Positions 32,523-40,177 of a DNA stretch of 64,000 nt are shown in pieces. The DNA is from an uncultured Eubacteriales bacterium (GTDB lineage Bacteria; Bacillota; Clostridia; Oscillospirales; Oscillospiraceae). The notes under the pieces are model-generated. The model saw nothing but the letters and a program-made list of their open reading frames with translations. It made no database searches and was not told the origin of the DNA. Each line of letters starts with the position of its first letter. Position 1 is the first letter of the stretch. The position numbers and the translations under genes are program-made. The stretch is from NCBI GenBank assembly GCA_902492005.1, contig CABUJV010000005.1:1-64000 (forward strand), in the 5' to 3' direction.

Positions 32523-34691
32523 ATGTCGATCACCATTGCCCTGGCGGGCAATCCCAACTGCGGCAAAACCACCATGTTCAACGCCCTGACCGGCGCCAAC
32601 CAATTCGTGGGCAACTGGCCGGGCGTCACGGTGGAAAAGAAAGAGGGCCGGCTGAAGGGCCGCAAGGACGTGTCCATTATGGACCTGCCCGGCATCTACT
32701 CCCTGTCCCCCTACACTCTGGAGGAGATGGTGGCCCGAAATTACCTCATTCAGGAGAAGCCGGACGTCATCCTGAACCTGGTGGACGCCTCCAACATCGA
32801 GCGCAACCTATACCTCACCACCCAGCTTTTGGAGCTGGGCATCCCCGTGGTCATCGCCCTGAACATGATGGACGTGGTGCGGAAAAACGGGGACAAAATC
32901 GATGTGGCCAAGCTGTCCGCCGCTCTGGGCTGTCCGGTGGTAGAGACCTCCGCCGTCAAGGGCGAGGGCTGCATCGCCGCGGCCGAGAAGGCCGCTCAGG
33001 TGGCCGCCGCCGGCGGGCATTTTACCCCAAAGCACGCCTTTTCCCCCGCAGTGGAGGACGCTCTGGGGGAGGTTGAGGGCCAAATTTCCGGCCTGGTACC
33101 GGCGGAAAACGCCCGCTGGTACGCCGTCAAGCTCTTTGAGCAGGATGAGAAAGTACTCGCCTCCCTGACCCTGAACGCCGAGACCGCGGACCGTGTGGCC
33201 GCCGTCGTCAAGACCTGCGAAACCGCCATGGACGACGACAGCGAGTCCATCATCACTAACGAGCGCTATGAGTACATCTCCAAGCTGGTGGCCCGCTGCG
33301 TCAAAAAGGGCCGCTCCGGCCTGTCCATGTCGGACAAGATCGACCGCATCGTCACCAACCGCTGGCTGGCTCTGCCCATCTTCGCCGTGGTGATGTACGT
33401 GGTCTATTACATCTCCATCAGCACCGTGGGCGACATTCTCACCGGGTGGACCAACGACACCTTCGTCGCCGAGTGGATTCAAGCCCCTCTGGGCGGCTTC
33501 TTGGCCAGCATCGGCACCGCCGACTGGCTCAACAGCCTGATCGTAGACGGCATCGTGGGCGGCGTGGGCGCCGTGCTGGGCTTTGTGCCCCAGATGCTGG
33601 TGCTCTTCCTCATGCTGTGCATCCTGGAGGACTGCGGCTATATGGCCCGCGTCGCCTTCATCATGGACCGCATCTTCCGCCGCTTCGGCCTGTCCGGCAA
33701 GTCCTTCATCCCCATGCTCATCGGCTCCGGCTGCGGCGTGCCCGGTATCATGGCCTCCCGCACCATTGAGCAGGACCGCGACCGCAAGATGACCATCATG
33801 ACCACCACCTTCATCCCCTGCGGCGCCAAGATGCCCATCGTGGGCCTGATCGCGGGCGCCATCTTCGGCGGGGCCTCCTGGGTGGCCCCCTCCGCCTATT
33901 TCATCGGCGTGGCCGCCATCATCCTCTCCGGCATCATCCTGAAGAAAACCAAGATGTTTGCCGGCGACCCCGCCCCCTTCGTCATGGAGCTGCCCCCCTA
34001 TCACGCCCCCAAGGCCGTCAACATCCTGCGCGGCACCTGGGAGCGGGGCTGGTCCTTTATCAAGCGGGCCGGCACCGTCATCGTTCTGGCCTCCATCTTC
34101 ATCTGGGTCACCTCCAATCTGGGCTTCGTGGACGGCTCCTTCGGCCTGGTGGAGGATATGGATCACTCCCTGCTGGCCGTCATCGGCTCCGCCGTCCTGT
34201 TCCTCTTCCGGCCCCTGGGCTTTGAGACCTGGCAGCCCGTCGTGGCCACCGTCATGGGTCTGGTCGCCAAGGAAGAGGTCGTGGGTGTGTTCGGCTCCCT
34301 CTACGGCGTGGTGGGCGACGCCCTCGGCATGGTGGAGGAGGGCGACTTCGCCGGACTGGCCCCCATTGCCGCCCACTTCACCACCCTGTCCGCCTATTCC
34401 TTCCTGATCTTCAACCTGCTGTGCGCCCCCTGCTTCGCCGCCATCGGCGCCATCAAGCGGGAGATGAACAATCCCAAATGGACGCTCTTCGCCGTGGGCT
34501 ACCAGTGCGTGTTCGCCTATACCATCGCCCTGATGGTGTACCAGTTTGGTCTGGCCTTCACCGGCGGCGGCTTCAGCCTCGGAACGGCGGCCGCCCTGGT
34601 CGTGCTGGCCGCCTACCTCTGGCTGCTCTTCCGCAAGGGCTACCGCGGCGAGGGCGAGCGGCTGCGGGCGGTGGACGCCGTCCACGCCTGA
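32523..34691 (+). CDS. feoB: Ferrous iron transporter B
   Basis: The 722-residue protein is the Fe(II) permease with an N-terminal G-protein domain: G1 GNPNCGKTT (residues 9-17), G3 DLPGIYSL, G4 NMMD and the region TSAVKGEG for G5. The membrane part has the two Gate motifs, with LIGSGCGVPGIMASRTIEQDRDRK and FIPCGAKMPIVG as Cys-containing signatures. AGGAGG lies before the ATG. It is part of the feoA-feoA-feoB-Cys-rich operon. Confidence 0.97.
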   Translation: MSITIALAGNPNCGKTTMFNALTGANQFVGNWPGVTVEKKEGRLKGRKDVSIMDLPGIYSLSPYTLEEMVARNYLIQEKPDVILNLVDASNIERNLYLTTQLLELGIPVVIALNMMDVVRKNGDKIDVAKLSAALGCPVVETSAVKGEGCIAAAEKAAQVAAAGGHFTPKHAFSPAVEDALGEVEGQISGLVPAENARWYAVKLFEQDEKVLASLTLNAETADRVAAVVKTCETAMDDDSESIITNERYEYISKLVARCVKKGRSGLSMSDKIDRIVTNRWLALPIFAVVMYVVYYISISTVGDILTGWTNDTFVAEWIQAPLGGFLASIGTADWLNSLIVDGIVGGVGAVLGFVPQMLVLFLMLCILEDCGYMARVAFIMDRIFRRFGLSGKSFIPMLIGSGCGVPGIMASRTIEQDRDRKMTIMTTTFIPCGAKMPIVGLIAGAIFGGASWVAPSAYFIGVAAIILSGIILKKTKMFAGDPAPFVMELPPYHAPKAVNILRGTWERGWSFIKRAGTVIVLASIFIWVTSNLGFVDGSFGLVEDMDHSLLAVIGSAVLFLFRPLGFETWQPVVATVMGLVAKEEVVGVFGSLYGVVGDALGMVEEGDFAGLAPIAAHFTTLSAYSFLIFNLLCAPCFAAIGAIKREMNNPKWTLFAVGYQCVFAYTIALMVYQFGLAFTGGGFSLGTAAALVVLAAYLWLLFRKGYRGEGERLRAVDAVHA

Positions 34692-34725
34692 GCCTGAGCC
34701 TTCCCTCTCGAAAGGAGCTTTTTCT

Positions 34726-34899
34726 ATGACCCCTGCTACCATCATTGTCGGACTGCTTCTGCTGGCCGTCGTGGCCCTTCTCGTGCGCCACATGGTCCGC
34801 CGGCACAAAACTGGAGGCGGCGGCTGTTCCGCCTGCGGCGGAAGCTGTTCCGGCTGCGCAGGCGGCTGCCACGCCTCCCCCACAAAAGACCGCTCCTGA
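34726..34899 (+). CDS. FeoB-associated Cys-rich membrane protein
   Basis: This is a 57-residue protein with one N-terminal helix (TPATIIVGLLLLAVVALLV) and a Cys/Gly-rich tail CSACGGSCSGCAGGC. Small proteins of this design often follow feoB in Firmicutes and are thought to act in place of FeoC or as metal-binding partners. GAAAGGAG precedes the ATG, 34 bp after feoB. A terminator closes the operon. Confidence 0.88.
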   Translation: MTPATIIVGLLLLAVVALLVRHMVRRHKTGGGGCSACGGSCSGCAGGCHASPTKDRS

Positions 34900-34931
34900 A
34901 CCCGGCTCCGTTCTTCCTTTTGTCCCCCACA

Positions 34932-34972
34932 GCAAACGTCCCCCGGAGGCGCTGCCTCCGGGGGACGTTTGC
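34932..34972. terminator. Bidirectional terminator of feo and ftsK units
   Basis: A 19-bp perfect stem starting GCAAACGTCCCCCGGAGGC (34932-34950) with a 3-nt loop and its complement (34954-34972). Confidence 0.85.
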
Positions 34973-34974
34973 CG

Positions 34975-35097
34975 TTATGTCAGCTCTTTTGCGGAATAGA
35001 GGATGTCCACCAGCACCAGCGTGCCCATGCGGAAGCAGTCCGGTGTGGACCGCCTCCACCTCTTCCTCCGCGGCGGGCGTACCTCGTGCGATTCCAT
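34975..35097 (-). CDS. Small basic protein of 40 residues downstream of ftsK
   Basis: A short frame starts with ATG at 35097 behind GAGGAGGGGAG, which overlaps the end of ftsK, and stops 3 bp before the terminator stem. The product (MESHEVRPPRRKRWRRST...GTLVLVDILYSAKELT) is strongly basic at the N-terminus with a short hydrophobic C-terminal part. The tight fit between ftsK and the terminator and the strong ribosome site support it being translated. I recognise no family. Confidence 0.5.
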   Translation of the reverse strand: MESHEVRPPRRKRWRRSTPDCFRMGTLVLVDILYSAKELT

Positions 35098-35112
35098 GCC
35101 GTTCTCCCCTCC

Positions 35113-37833
35113 TCACAGGTCGAAGGGGGGAGCCTCCCGGCTCTGGGGCATGGCGTCCCCCTCGAACTCCAGCTCGTCGGGCACCGGCTCGGAGACGGGC
35201 GGCAGGTCGGGGGCCTTGTCCACCATGCCCTGGCGGAACTGCATCTCCTGCCACTGCTCCTTGGTGATGAGGACCTGCCGGGGCTTGGAGCCCTCGAAGG
35301 GGCCCACCACGCCCTTCTCCTCCATCTGGTCCACCAGCCGGGCGGCCCGGGAATAGCCCAGCTTCAGCCGCCGCTGGAGCATGGATACCGAGGCCATCCC
35401 GGTGTCCACCACCACCTCGATGGCGGCGGGGAGCAGCTCGTCGTACTCGTTCCCCACCTCTTCAGGGGCGGAGCCGCCCACGCCCTTGGCGCCCTTCTCC
35501 TTCTCGGCGGCGTGCTGCTCGATCTCGTGGAGCACCTCCTCGTCGTACTCGGCGGTGGACTGCTTTTTGATGAACTCCACCACGGCCGCCACCTCCTCGT
35601 CCGAGATGAGGCAGCCCTGGACCCGCTGGGGCTTGCCGGAGCCCAGGGGGAAGTAGAGCATGTCGCCCTTGCCCACCAGCTTCTCCGCGCCGGTGGTGTC
35701 TAGGATGATGCGGGACTCCAGCGAGGAGGCCACGGCAAAGGCGATGCGGCTGGGGATATTGGCCTTCATCAGGCCGGTGATCACGTCGGCGGAGGGCCGC
35801 TGGGTGGCGATGATGAGGTGCATCCCGGCGGCGCGGCCCATCTGGGCCACCCGGCAGATGGACTCCTCCACCTCCTTGGCGGCCACCAGCATCAGGTCGG
35901 CCAGCTCGTCGATGACCACCACCACCTGGGGCATCTTGTCCATCCCCTCCGTCCGGACGGCGTGGGCGTTGTAGGAGGCCAGATCCCGGACCCCCACCTC
36001 GGAAAAGGCCCGGTAGCGCTTCATCATCTCGGTCACCGCCCACTGGAGGGCCCCGGCGGCCTTCTTGGGGTCGGTGACCACGGGGATGAGCAGGTGGGGA
36101 ATGCCGTTGTAGATGCCCAGCTCCACCATCTTGGGGTCCACCATGATGAGGCGGACCTCCTCGGGCGTGGCCTTGTAGAGCAGGGAGATAATGAGGGAGT
36201 TGGTGCACACCGACTTGCCGGATCCGGTGGTGCCGGCGATGAGCAGGTGGGGCAGCTTGGCGATGTTGCCCACGATGCAGCTTCCGCCGATGTCCTTGCC
36301 CACGGCGAAGGCCACCTTGGAGGGGTGGTCCCGGAACTCCTTGGAGTCGATAACCTCGTGGATGTGGACGGGGCTCACCAGCTTGTTGGGCACTTCGATG
36401 CCCACGGTGGAAATCTTATCCGGGATGGGGGCGATGCGCACGCCGGTAGCCCCCAGGGCCAGGGCGATGTCGTCGGCCAGATTGGTGATCTTGTTGAGCT
36501 TGACTCCCTGCTCCAGCTCCATTTCGTAGCGGGTCACCGAGGGGCCCCGCACCACATTGACCATGCGGGCCTCCACGCCGAAGGACTGGATGGTGTCGGC
36601 CAGGCGGGCCTGGTTGGCCTGCAGCTCCTTGGCCGCCCCCACGCCCGCATCGCCGCCCCCCTCCAGCAGCAGGGAGACCGGCGGGTACTGATAGGCCGCC
36701 CGGCCCTCCTCCAGCTTCTTTTCCACCTCCTGGGCCACCTCGGCGGCGGCCTGGGCGGCGTCGGACTTTTTCACCTTCTCCACCGCCGGCTCCCGCTGGA
36801 TCTCCGGCATGGGGGGCAGGTCGGAGACCGGGGCCGCCGCCGGGGCAGTGGCGACCGGGGCAAAAGGCGCCGGCTCCGGCGCGGGGGCGGACGCGTCGGG
36901 GACTTCCGGACAGACGGCCGGCTCCTCCGGGGCCGCCGGCACAGGGGGCGGCGTTTCCATGGGCCGTGCGCCGGTGAGGACCTGGTCCGGGGTGCGCACC
37001 GAGGGCCTGCGGTTGAACAGCCGCTCCTTCCGGGGGGCGAGGACCTCCTCCGGCTGGGGCCTGGGCGCCCCCGCCAGGGGCCCGTCGTCCACCGGGATGT
37101 CGATGGCGGCCCGCCGGGCGCCGGGCTGGTCCTGGGGGGCAGGCTCCGGCCGCTGGGTCCTGCGGGGGCGCGGCTGCGGCTCGGGGAGCTCCTCTTCCTC
37201 ATATTCCGGGTGCGGGCGGCTGCGGACATAGTCCACCACATCCACGACCGTCAGGTTGAAGGCGGCCAGCAGCAGCAGGGCGGTGCCCACGATGAAAACC
37301 GCGCCGGCCCCGTATCTGCTGATGCCCGCAATGCACAGCTGGGCCAGCAGGCCGCTGACCGCGCCGCCGCTGGTCATGGCCACGCCGCTCTTCCACAGCT
37401 CCGGGAACATGGCCCAGCCCCAGACGGGGGCTTCGCCGGAGGCCAGGAACAGGTGGAGCAGGCAGCCGAAGAGCACCGGGGTCAGCAGGGCGCACCACAC
37501 CCGCAGCCGGACCGGGCGGCCCCGGTGGAAGGCCAGGATGCCTCCGGCCACCGCCAGCATGACGGGCACGGCCCAGAAACCGTAGCCCAGCAGGCCCCGC
37601 AGCAGGCTGCAGCACAGGTCGATGAGCCAGGCGTCCACATGGAAGCAGCCTAGGGCGGTGAGGAAGGCCAGGAGGATGCACACCCCCGCCCCCACCTCCC
37701 GCCGGATGGGCTTGGGCGCCGGGGCGGCCTTCCGGCTCCCGCCGCTCCGGGATGCGGAAGCGCCGGCCCGCTTACCGGAGGAGGACGGGGCCGTCCGCTT
37801 TCCTCCGGTGGATTTCTTTTGTGTCGATGCCAT
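35113..37833 (-). CDS. ftsK: FtsK/SpoIIIE DNA translocase
   Basis: The 906-residue motor pumps chromosomal DNA at division or sporulation septa. Four N-terminal membrane helices (residues about 45-210) are followed by a Pro/Ala/Glu-rich linker to about 400 and then the motor: LLIAGTTGSGKSVCTNSLI (Walker A), VVVVIDELADLMLVA (Walker B), IATQRPSADVITG, and a C-terminal gamma winged helix (SVSMLQRRLKLGYSRAARLVDQME) that reads polar DNA motifs. ATG at 37833 is supported by AAAGGATGG. SpoIIIE and FtsK cannot be separated by sequence alone here. UppP lies 23 bp upstream and is probably in the same operon. Confidence 0.95.
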   Translation of the reverse strand: MASTQKKSTGGKRTAPSSSGKRAGASASRSGGSRKAAPAPKPIRREVGAGVCILLAFLTALGCFHVDAWLIDLCCSLLRGLLGYGFWAVPVMLAVAGGILAFHRGRPVRLRVWCALLTPVLFGCLLHLFLASGEAPVWGWAMFPELWKSGVAMTSGGAVSGLLAQLCIAGISRYGAGAVFIVGTALLLLAAFNLTVVDVVDYVRSRPHPEYEEEELPEPQPRPRRTQRPEPAPQDQPGARRAAIDIPVDDGPLAGAPRPQPEEVLAPRKERLFNRRPSVRTPDQVLTGARPMETPPPVPAAPEEPAVCPEVPDASAPAPEPAPFAPVATAPAAAPVSDLPPMPEIQREPAVEKVKKSDAAQAAAEVAQEVEKKLEEGRAAYQYPPVSLLLEGGGDAGVGAAKELQANQARLADTIQSFGVEARMVNVVRGPSVTRYEMELEQGVKLNKITNLADDIALALGATGVRIAPIPDKISTVGIEVPNKLVSPVHIHEVIDSKEFRDHPSKVAFAVGKDIGGSCIVGNIAKLPHLLIAGTTGSGKSVCTNSLIISLLYKATPEEVRLIMVDPKMVELGIYNGIPHLLIPVVTDPKKAAGALQWAVTEMMKRYRAFSEVGVRDLASYNAHAVRTEGMDKMPQVVVVIDELADLMLVAAKEVEESICRVAQMGRAAGMHLIIATQRPSADVITGLMKANIPSRIAFAVASSLESRIILDTTGAEKLVGKGDMLYFPLGSGKPQRVQGCLISDEEVAAVVEFIKKQSTAEYDEEVLHEIEQHAAEKEKGAKGVGGSAPEEVGNEYDELLPAAIEVVVDTGMASVSMLQRRLKLGYSRAARLVDQMEEKGVVGPFEGSKPRQVLITKEQWQEMQFRQGMVDKAPDLPPVSEPVPDELEFEGDAMPQSREAPPFDL

Positions 37834-37856
37834 GTAGGTCCATCCTTTCAGGAGTC

Positions 37857-38696
37857 TTACTTCACCACGAAGCTGGCGATGAGGGAGCCCAGGCCCACCA
37901 CCCAGCAATAGTAGGCGAAATTGCCGAACTTGCCCTTGTCGGCCAGCAGGTTCACCAGCCGGATGGCAAAATAGCCCACCACGCCGGAGACCACCATGCC
38001 CACCAGGTAGATGGGCAGCATCTCCAGGTCGACCCCCGCCTCCAGGGCGTCCTTCAGGCTGAGGATGTTTGCGCCCAGCACGGCGGGCAGGGACATGAGG
38101 AAGGAGAAGCGCACGGCGAAGGTGCGCTCAAAGCCCCGGAGCAGTCCGGCGGAGATGGTGATGCCCGACCGGGAGATGCCGGGCAGCGTGCCCACCGCCT
38201 GGGCGCAGCCCACCAGCAGGGCGTCCGCCACGGTGGCGTTCCGGGCATTTTTGCGGCCTCTGGCCATCCGGTCGGAGAAAAAAAGGATGAAGCCGGTGGC
38301 CAGCAGGGCAATGGAGACAAAGGTCACGTTGTTCATGGCGTCCTCCACCAGACCCTTCACCGGCAGAATGGCGAACAGCGGCAGCGTGGCCACGATGATC
38401 ATCATCACCAGCCGCCGGGTGGGGGGCGGCGGAGCGTCCCCGCCCCGCCGGACAGCCAGATCCCGGACGCCCAGGAAGAACTCCCGGATCATATCGATGA
38501 CATCCCGCCAGTAATAGACGCACACAGAGACCAGCGTGCCGAGATGGAGAAGCACCGTGAAAAACATCTGGGTCTCCTCGTAGTTCTCTACGCCGAAAAA
38601 GTGCTGAAACAGGGCCAGGTGTCCGGAACTGGAGATGGGCAGGAACTCCGCGATCCCCTGCAGCACCCCCATCAGGACGGAAAAGAGATAGGTCAA
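37857..38696 (-). CDS. uppP: Undecaprenyl-diphosphatase (BacA/UppP)
   Basis: The 279-residue membrane enzyme recycles undecaprenyl diphosphate for wall synthesis and gives bacitracin tolerance. The two catalytic signatures are present: GVLQGIAEFLPISSSGHL at the N-terminus and GTLPGISRSGITI near residue 170. The start is TTG at 38696, supported by TAGGAGGG. It is followed closely by ftsK. Confidence 0.95.
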   Translation of the reverse strand: MTYLFSVLMGVLQGIAEFLPISSSGHLALFQHFFGVENYEETQMFFTVLLHLGTLVSVCVYYWRDVIDMIREFFLGVRDLAVRRGGDAPPPPTRRLVMMIIVATLPLFAILPVKGLVEDAMNNVTFVSIALLATGFILFFSDRMARGRKNARNATVADALLVGCAQAVGTLPGISRSGITISAGLLRGFERTFAVRFSFLMSLPAVLGANILSLKDALEAGVDLEMLPIYLVGMVVSGVVGYFAIRLVNLLADKGKFGNFAYYCWVVGLGSLIASFVVK

Positions 38697-38777
38697 GAAA
38701 AGCCCTCCTATACGCAGAAAGATATAAATATTATATTAACACAAGCCGCATGATATTTCCATTGTTTTATGTAAAAC

Positions 38778-38805
38778 GAAGCGGCGGGGTCTCCCCCGCC
38801 GCTTC
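38778..38805 (-). terminator. Terminator of the ClpP-like gene
   Basis: GAAGCGGCGGGG pairs with CCCCGCCGCTTC (38778-38805). On the minus strand it is followed by GTTTTAC. Confidence 0.75.
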
Positions 38806-38807
38806 CG

Positions 38808-39530
38808 CTATTGGTTCTTTTCCCGCCTGCGCTCCTCCATCATGCCGTGCAGGCACTCCAGCGCATCCGCCAGCCCCCCGATGTGGTCGATGAGGCCGAT
38901 CTTCACCGCCTCCTCCCCATAGATGACGCTGCCTACGTCGGCGGCCAGCTCCCCCGTCTGGAGCATGAGCTTGGTAAAGGTCTCCCGGGCGACGCGGCTG
39001 TTGCGGGTGACAAAGGAGGTGATGCGGTCCTGGATGCGGGTAAAATAGTTGAAGGTCTGCGACACACCGATCACCGTGCCGGACAGCCGCACCGGATGGA
39101 TGGTCATGGCGGCGGACGGGGCGATGAAGGAGGTCTTGGCCGATACCGCCAGGGGCACGCCGATGGAGTGCCCGCCCCCCAGCACCAGGGAGACGGTGGG
39201 CTTGGACATGCTGGAGATGAGCTCGGCGATGCCCAGTCCCGCCTCGATGTCGCCCCCCACGGTGTTGAGCAGCACCAGCAGGCCGTCCACGTCGTCGCTC
39301 TCCTCCACCGCCGCCAGCAGGGGCATAACGTGCTCGTATTTGGTGGATTTGCTGGTGGGGGGCAGGATCTGGTGCCCCTCGATCTGCCCTACGATGGTCA
39401 GGGTGTGGATGGTCCCCTTTTCGGTCTTGATGGTGGCCGAGCCCATGTCCACGATCTGCTGCTGCCGCTCCGACGGATTGCTGTTGTCCTCGTTGCCGGT
39501 CTCCAAAGTCTCCTGCTTCTCCTCTGCCAT
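38808..39530 (-). CDS. tepA: ClpP-like serine protease TepA (translocation-enhancing type)
   Basis: The 240-residue protein is a ClpP-class protease of the TepA type (S14), reported to aid protein export and spore processes in Bacillus. GGGHSIGVPLAVSAKTSFIA holds the nucleophile Ser, MTIHPVRLSG holds the His, and the GLLVLLNTVGGDIEAGL block is typical. The N-terminal 40 residues are polar and disordered-looking. ATG at 39530 follows GGGAGGC; an upstream GTG lacks a site. It is the gene next to the phage-like scar. Confidence 0.9.
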   Translation of the reverse strand: MAEEKQETLETGNEDNSNPSERQQQIVDMGSATIKTEKGTIHTLTIVGQIEGHQILPPTSKSTKYEHVMPLLAAVEESDDVDGLLVLLNTVGGDIEAGLGIAELISSMSKPTVSLVLGGGHSIGVPLAVSAKTSFIAPSAAMTIHPVRLSGTVIGVSQTFNYFTRIQDRITSFVTRNSRVARETFTKLMLQTGELAADVGSVIYGEEAVKIGLIDHIGGLADALECLHGMMEERRREKNQ

Positions 39531-39558
39531 ATGAAACTGCCTCCCATGTTGCTTTGGG

Positions 39559-39729
39559 TTAGCATGTGCAGAAATCCCCCGGCCCATTCTTAAACTTCCG
39601 GCAAAGCAGCCGCCCCAGCGTCTCCTCCATGTCCTTGCTGAACGCCTTCGTCTTTTTTCCGATTCCGTCCAGAGGGGACGACACCTTGTCGATCAGGGAC
39701 ATATAGATATTGATGCCGTCATTCGGCAT
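39559..39729 (-). pseudogene. Truncated phage tail tape-measure-like fragment
   Basis: A 56-residue frame has a perfect ribosome site (GGAGGTGATC) and starts MPNDGINIYMSLIDKVSSPL, then IGKKTKAFSKDMEETLG. This resembles the opening of phage tail tape-measure proteins, which are normally many hundreds of residues. Similarity breaks off at the point where the 36-bp direct repeat begins, after which the frame reads into unrelated sequence and stops. The identification rests on pattern memory. Confidence 0.4.
39580..39615. repeat. Direct repeat, copy A (36 bp)
   Basis: This copy matches 40113-40148 at 32 of 36 positions, including an identical 21-bp run (39595-39615). The repeats flank about 530 bp that hold the tape-measure-like fragment and a small membrane protein gene, as left and right attachment sites would. 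Confidence 0.7.
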
Positions 39730-39743
39730 AGGATCACCTCCAG

Positions 39744-39771
39744 TTGACTTCTGTGGGAAACTTGATATAAT
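39744..39771 (+). promoter_or_regulatory. Promoter of the small membrane protein gene
   Basis: TTGACT (39744-39749), a 16-bp spacer and perfect TATAAT (39766-39771), 20 bp before the start codon. Confidence 0.75.
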
Positions 39772-39790
39772 TGCATCGGAGGGATACGAT

Positions 39791-39994
39791 ATGAAACGAT
39801 TTCTAGTGGATTTCCGGGTTATGAGTCATGAGTTTCTTCTAGTCATTTGGATCACAGTAATCACTTCCCTGGGAGGTGCAATTATTTTCTCTTGTTTCGG
39901 CGACATGGCCCCTTATGATGGACTCATGTGGCTTGCCACCCTAGTTTCCCTCGCCTGGGCCATCTGGGCCAGCTTCCCACCCAAAGAAGAATAG
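39791..39994 (+). CDS. Small membrane protein of 67 residues
   Basis: The frame from ATG at 39791 has GGAGGG upstream, a strong promoter and a terminator 5 bp past its stop, so it is a real expressed unit. Two hydrophobic helices are visible (HEFLLVIWITVITSLGGAII and LMWLATLVSLAWAIWA) between charged ends (MKRFLVDFR, PPKEE). Its codon use is less GC-rich than the neighbours. It lies between the 36-bp direct repeats, on the opposite strand to its neighbours. Phage holins are an analogy in size and plan only; no family is recognised. Confidence 0.6.
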   Translation: MKRFLVDFRVMSHEFLLVIWITVITSLGGAIIFSCFGDMAPYDGLMWLATLVSLAWAIWASFPPKEE

Positions 39995-39998
39995 CTCC

Positions 39999-40024
39999 GC
40001 CGCCCCTCTCCGGGGCGGCTTTTT
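39999..40024 (+). terminator. Terminator of the small membrane protein gene
   Basis: GCCGCCCC pairs with GGGGCGGC (39999-40019), followed by TTTTT. Confidence 0.85.
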
Positions 40025-40116
40025 CATGTCCGGGGCCGCAGGTATGGGCAGCCCTGCGGCGGGCCGTGCTCTGCCTCATAGGACGCCAGCGCCAGAACCA
40101 GGTCCCGCTCCCCGGC
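40024..40116 (-). pseudogene. Gene-end fragment inside the scar
   Basis: A 30-codon open stretch reads like a protein C-terminus (RDLVLALASYEAEHGPPQGC, then PYLRPRT and stop) but has no start and is closed by a stop on its 5' side at the repeat boundary. It may be the remnant of a second inserted gene. Support is weak. Confidence 0.25.
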
Positions 40117-40148
40117 TCATTCTCACTCTTCCGGCAAAGCAGCCGCCC
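40113..40148. repeat. Direct repeat, copy B (36 bp)
   Basis: This is the partner of 39580-39615. It overlaps the left arm of the terminator palindrome that follows the LCP gene, so the insertion target would have been that terminator. Confidence 0.7.
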
Positions 40149-40168
40149 GGAGCTCCGGGCGGCTGCTT
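40137..40168 (-). terminator. Terminator of the LCP gene
   Basis: A perfect 32-bp palindrome, AAGCAGCCGCCCGGAG and its complement (40137-40168), lies 10 bp past the LCP stop codon; the T-tract is short. Confidence 0.65.
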
Positions 40169-40177
40169 CATTCTGCT

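Noticed and set aside
35113..37833. FtsK linker (Pro/Ala/Glu-rich, residues about 210-400) as an unusual insertion
   Set aside because: Long low-complexity linkers are normal in FtsK/SpoIIIE proteins of high-GC species.
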